From Flavivirga eckloniae (GTDB lineage: Bacteria > Bacteroidota > Bacteroidia > Flavobacteriales > Flavobacteriaceae), in the NCBI RefSeq assembly GCF_002886045.1, contig NZ_CP025791.1, positions 558,001 to 622,000 on the forward strand: a DNA stretch of 64,000 bases, given 5' to 3'. The notes under the pieces are model-generated. The model was not told the origin of the DNA. It saw only the letters and a program-made list of their open reading frames with translations, and made no database searches. A program made the position numbers and the translations under genes. This document shows, in pieces, positions 61,222-64,000 of this stretch (positions are counted from its first letter, which is position 1; each line of letters starts with the position of its first letter).

Positions 61222-62354
61222 TATTCGCTTATTAAAGTTACTGCCATCGTTTGGTTATGTAATTGGCACGAAACATACCCATGAAAAGGTGCTATTTCTC
61301 CATAAGAATAAAAGCCAGCTACAGTAGCATCCTTACCTATTACTTCTATAACCTCTTCTACTTCTTCTTCAACACGTTGATCTAATACCAACTTTCTACC
61401 AATACAGCTCACTAATAGTGCTAATTCCGGTTTGTTTTCCCTTAGCTCCAAAGCTTGTCTGGCAGCTCGTTCTGATGCATTTGCAATATTATCTACATTG
61501 GTCATCATTAATTGCACCTTATCATTTTCCGCAATATCGCCAGCTAGAATCATGGTATTATCTTCTTCATTTATATTTAAAATCGTTCTTACCACAGATT
61601 CTTTCTCATTTGTCGCTTTTACGTTTAGAGGATATAACAATGCGGCTGCAGGAAGGTCTTTAGACTTATCTCCTAAGTACTTTTTATAAAGATCTAAAGC
61701 TGGTTGGTTATCTAACTCCCAAAGAACATTGGATTCCGATTTGGTTACAATACGTTCTGGTCCAAACGGTGTCCAACCTCCATAAATAGAAAATGACACT
61801 TCAATGGTTTCTCCGTAAAAACCAATGGCCACGATTTCGCCCGATTTTGGGTTTTCATTATAAGATGCTACGGTTTTTTCGAAACGTGCAGCATCACCAC
61901 ACAATCCTCCTGTAATTAAAAGGTTTTCTTCTGTTGCAGCACTCATGCCCTTTGTAAGCTCACTGCCGTTAATAAAACTTCCTTCAGAAACTATAAAAAC
62001 AAACTTTAAATCGTCTGTTGGGAATTGCTGTATAAGGTCTCTTCCTGTTTTATAACTATCTAAATCTGAAGTTAAAACGTTACTTGTTTTTATTATGAAG
62101 TTACTTTTTTCAAATTCTATAGCAGTAATTGTTATACTGTTGTCATCTACAGACTCTCTGGTAATGTCTCCACTTGTAGAACCGAAAACTAGATGCCCAT
62201 CTGGAAATATGCCTCTTATTTCTTCAAATACAGAAGCTTCTTCTAACATAAAACGGTTTCCAAAAATCAAAACTAAAGGGTTGGATAAATCTTGCTTCTC
62301 GCTAAGGTATTCCCACTCCTTATTTTTGTGCTTTTTTAATTGAATTATTTTCAT
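61221..62354 (-). CDS. FIST-domain sensory protein
   Basis: A 377-residue cytoplasmic protein with FIST_N (about 10-210; LVFGSTSGDI, TGGLCGDAARFEKT) and FIST_C (220-375; GVQL-like PLNVK...DNTMILAGDI, LVSCIGRKLVLDQRVEEEVE, FYSYGEIAPFHG) domains. FIST proteins are thought to sense small ligands such as amino acids and pair with kinases. Here the stop overlaps the kinase start by one base, so the two are translationally coupled. First gene of the four-gene signalling operon. Confidence 0.92.
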   Translation of the reverse strand: MKIIQLKKHKNKEWEYLSEKQDLSNPLVLIFGNRFMLEEASVFEEIRGIFPDGHLVFGSTSGDITRESVDDNSITITAIEFEKSNFIIKTSNVLTSDLDSYKTGRDLIQQFPTDDLKFVFIVSEGSFINGSELTKGMSAATEENLLITGGLCGDAARFEKTVASYNENPKSGEIVAIGFYGETIEVSFSIYGGWTPFGPERIVTKSESNVLWELDNQPALDLYKKYLGDKSKDLPAAALLYPLNVKATNEKESVVRTILNINEEDNTMILAGDIAENDKVQLMMTNVDNIANASERAARQALELRENKPELALLVSCIGRKLVLDQRVEEEVEEVIEVIGKDATVAGFYSYGEIAPFHGYVSCQLHNQTMAVTLISE

Positions 62355-62850
62355 ACCTGGTTAATTTATTTATTGTCTTTTTATAAATAATTGGGGTTAG
62401 TTTATGTCTCGATTTTAGCATTGAAACAAACAAACGTGTATTTCATCTAACTTTTCGAACACTTTAACGAATGTAGTACTTTTTTTAATATTTCAAAAAT
62501 AATGTAGGAAAAAATTTCTTTAAATGAAGATTAATACTGCTTTTTTAAAATCACAAACCACAATTAAACCATTGATTTTAAGACATTTAAATACCAAAAA
62601 CAGTAATCGTGCTCGGAAACGCAGAATATCTAAAAAATTTGATGCTTTTTTTAATATTTACCAGAAAAACAGAAAAATGGTTATTTTTTTAGAAGTATAG
62701 CTTATTCTTCTTAAAGTTAAAAATTACGAAGTCCATTTTTAAGAAAAATAGTTGTGCAAATTCATGATCATGGAGGCTATATGCATCCATTAAAATGGTT
62801 GTTGAATAAAACTGTAATTGTAAGTAAAAATATGGGAATGCTTAATGTGT
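62355..62850. other. 496-bp gap before the FIST operon, no gene seen
   Basis: AT-rich, with no ORF of coding character on either strand and no tRNA-like cloverleaf. It should carry the FIST operon promoter and the 3' end of the GAF kinase transcript. I saw no clear ACCATTCGTC element here. Confidence 0.5.
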
Positions 62851-64000
62851 TTATTTTTTGTATAAAGTAAAGTAAAAAGTTGTTCCTTTATCTGGTGCAC
62901 TATCTAACCAAATATCTCCCTGATACATATCGACAATTTTTTTCACTATCGATAAACCAACTCCTGTAGATTCTTTACTTACATTAAGTGAATGGAATAT
63001 TTTGAAGATCTTCTCGTGATATTCTTTTTTAATGCCTATACCATTATCCTTAATTGAGAATTGATAAAACGATTTTCGTTCTGCCACGTCAATTTCAATA
63101 AGTCCTTTTTCTTTATCGTTAAACTTTACGGCATTACTTATTAAATTTTGAAATAATTGCTGAAGTTTTACCTTATCTCCTTGAACTTTAGGTAATGGAT
63201 TTAAAACTTTTATTTCGATGTTTTCTGGAACAAACAAAATTTGCTTCAGGTCTTTCATGAGTTCATTTAAGTCGGTAGTTTGTTTATCGTTAGAATTTAC
63301 CCCTACACTTGAATACAACAGAACGTCTGAAATGAGTTGCTCCATTTTTTCTAAAGTATCTTCTATTAACCCAAAATTTTGTAAACTGGTTTCATCTAGT
63401 TTTCCTTTAGTGTCCTCTCTAATCCAATTCACCAGTGTATTTATACTACGTAGTGGTGACTTTAAATCGTGGGATACTATATGGGCATATTCCTGAAGCT
63501 CTTCATTACTTTTGGCTAACTCATTTAGAAGATCTTTATTTTTAGATTCTGCTTTTTCGCGTTCTCTTAAATTAACAGCACTTTTAAACTGCATGGCTAC
63601 TAAACTGGCTATACTTTGTAGCGTCTGTAAGTGCTCGTTGGTATAATAGTTCTTTTTACTATGTTCTGAATCTATAACACCAATAACCTGTCCGTCGCTA
63701 ATTATTGGAACTGCAATTTTCGACAACAGTTTTTTTCCTCTAGGCACATATCTGTCATCTAAATCGGTATTTTTAATAATTTCTGCTTCTCCTGTTTTCG
63801 CCACAGAACCGGCCACACCTTCCCCAATAGCAAATGTTGCCTTTTTAACATCTGATTTTTCATTATAGGTTGCTATTTGTTCCAGGTTTTTACTCTTTTG
63901 ATTCACCAGATATATGCTACAATTATCTGTATTTAAATAGTCTGCAATGTTATCGGCGATCTCCCAGGCAATTTCATAGATATCTATTTTACCAAGAATC
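62851..64000 (-). CDS. GAF-domain sensor histidine kinase (partial, 5' end outside window)
   Basis: The frame is open to the right edge at 64000, so the true start lies beyond the window; the first in-frame GTG at 63906 is internal to the domain. The visible N-terminus (EIAWEIADNIADYLNTDN, then AIGEGVAGSVAKTGEAEII and VIGVIDSEH) is a GAF domain. HisKA with SHDLKSPLRSINTL and a complete HATPase (FQNLISNAVKFND, DNGIGI, TGVGLSIVKK) follow. No membrane segment is visible in the part present. Its catalytic half is paralogous to the kinase of the FIST operon, so it may phosphorylate the same targets (the LytTR regulator, the Hpt or the REC-GT2 protein). Confidence 0.92.
   Translation of the reverse strand, partial: ILGKIDIYEIAWEIADNIADYLNTDNCSIYLVNQKSKNLEQIATYNEKSDVKKATFAIGEGVAGSVAKTGEAEIIKNTDLDDRYVPRGKKLLSKIAVPIISDGQVIGVIDSEHSKKNYYTNEHLQTLQSIASLVAMQFKSAVNLREREKAESKNKDLLNELAKSNEELQEYAHIVSHDLKSPLRSINTLVNWIREDTKGKLDETSLQNFGLIEDTLEKMEQLISDVLLYSSVGVNSNDKQTTDLNELMKDLKQILFVPENIEIKVLNPLPKVQGDKVKLQQLFQNLISNAVKFNDKEKGLIEIDVAERKSFYQFSIKDNGIGIKKEYHEKIFKIFHSLNVSKESTGVGLSIVKKIVDMYQGDIWLDSAPDKGTTFYFTLYKK

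Noticed and set aside
62355-62850. A tRNA or small gene in the 496-bp gap
   Set aside because: No cloverleaf, T-loop-like GGTTCRANTCC sequence or coding-like ORF was found by reading both strands.
62851-63906. GAF kinase starting with the GTG at 63906
   Set aside because: The frame is open to the window edge and the upstream residues form the beginning of the GAF domain, so the GTG is an internal Val codon.

Overview
The window is a low-GC chromosomal segment of a member of the Bacteroidota, most likely a marine Flavobacteriaceae. The evidence is a type IX secretion C-terminal sorting domain (56.4-59.0 kb), TAnnTTTG -7 promoter elements, a lack of Shine-Dalgarno sequences, periplasmic multiheme enzymes with a fused CcsBA, and intergenic hairpin repeats of the kind common in flavobacteria. 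I cannot name the genus. No tRNA, rRNA, CRISPR, transposase or prophage gene was seen.

Layout. (a) 1-3411, minus: a large M48 metalloprotease/TPR protein cut by the window edge and open to base 1. (b) 3.7-9.5 kb, minus: an outer-membrane porin plus a nitrate-type ABC importer (NrtA lipoprotein, NrtB, and two ATPases). (c) 9.7-15 kb, minus: a pentaheme cytochrome, a flavin/2Fe-2S reductase and a small membrane protein; then a DUF3365 heme lipoprotein, a single-domain globin and an FNR-type regulator. (d) 15.3-20.7 kb, minus: CcsBA heme-lyase and NrfA/NrfH ammonia-forming nitrite reductase. (e) 21-27.3 kb, minus: NapD-NapA-NapB-like-tetraheme-FeS-NrfD periplasmic nitrate reductase operon. (f) 27.5-35 kb, plus: molybdenum cofactor genes (moeA, modE-like, tauE-like, mobA, moaD, moeB, moaE, moaCB, moaA). 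This operon has an inserted four-helix-bundle cassette and a possible insertion scar after moaA. Parts b-f together encode nitrate uptake, dissimilatory nitrate reduction to ammonium, the cofactors and heme maturation it needs, and NO/nitrite handling.

(g) 35-39.3 kb: unrelated single genes (acyl-CoA dehydrogenase-like, AraC regulator, MddA-like methyltransferase, small secreted proteins). (h) 39.4-55 kb: a surface-polysaccharide locus. It holds a GT2, a three-gene overlapping operon (1029-residue GT-C-like membrane protein, Ig-like secreted protein, membrane-anchored GH5), two paralogous GT4 enzymes, a flippase, a receiver-domain/GT2 fusion, two STAS proteins and a TPR/outer-membrane barrel protein. 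(i) 55-64 kb: two small envelope proteins, a large T9SS cargo protein, then a signalling cassette (FIST sensor, cytoplasmic histidine kinase, Hpt, LytTR response regulator) and a second GAF histidine kinase cut by the right edge.

The most interesting patterns are regulatory. Three 16-bp TAAGT(N6)ACTTA palindromes directly abut the -7 elements of nrtA, the globin gene and the FNR-like gene itself. Two identical FNR-box-like 14-mers sit symmetrically about 60-65 bp before the divergent napD and moeA starts. A 12-bp element resembling the AlgR/LytTR half-site lies about 80 bp before a GT4 gene, the STAS pair and the T9SS cargo gene. That element, with the REC-GT2 fusion and the FIST/Hpt/LytTR cassette, suggests a phosphorelay-controlled exopolysaccharide system that I do not recognise as a described one.
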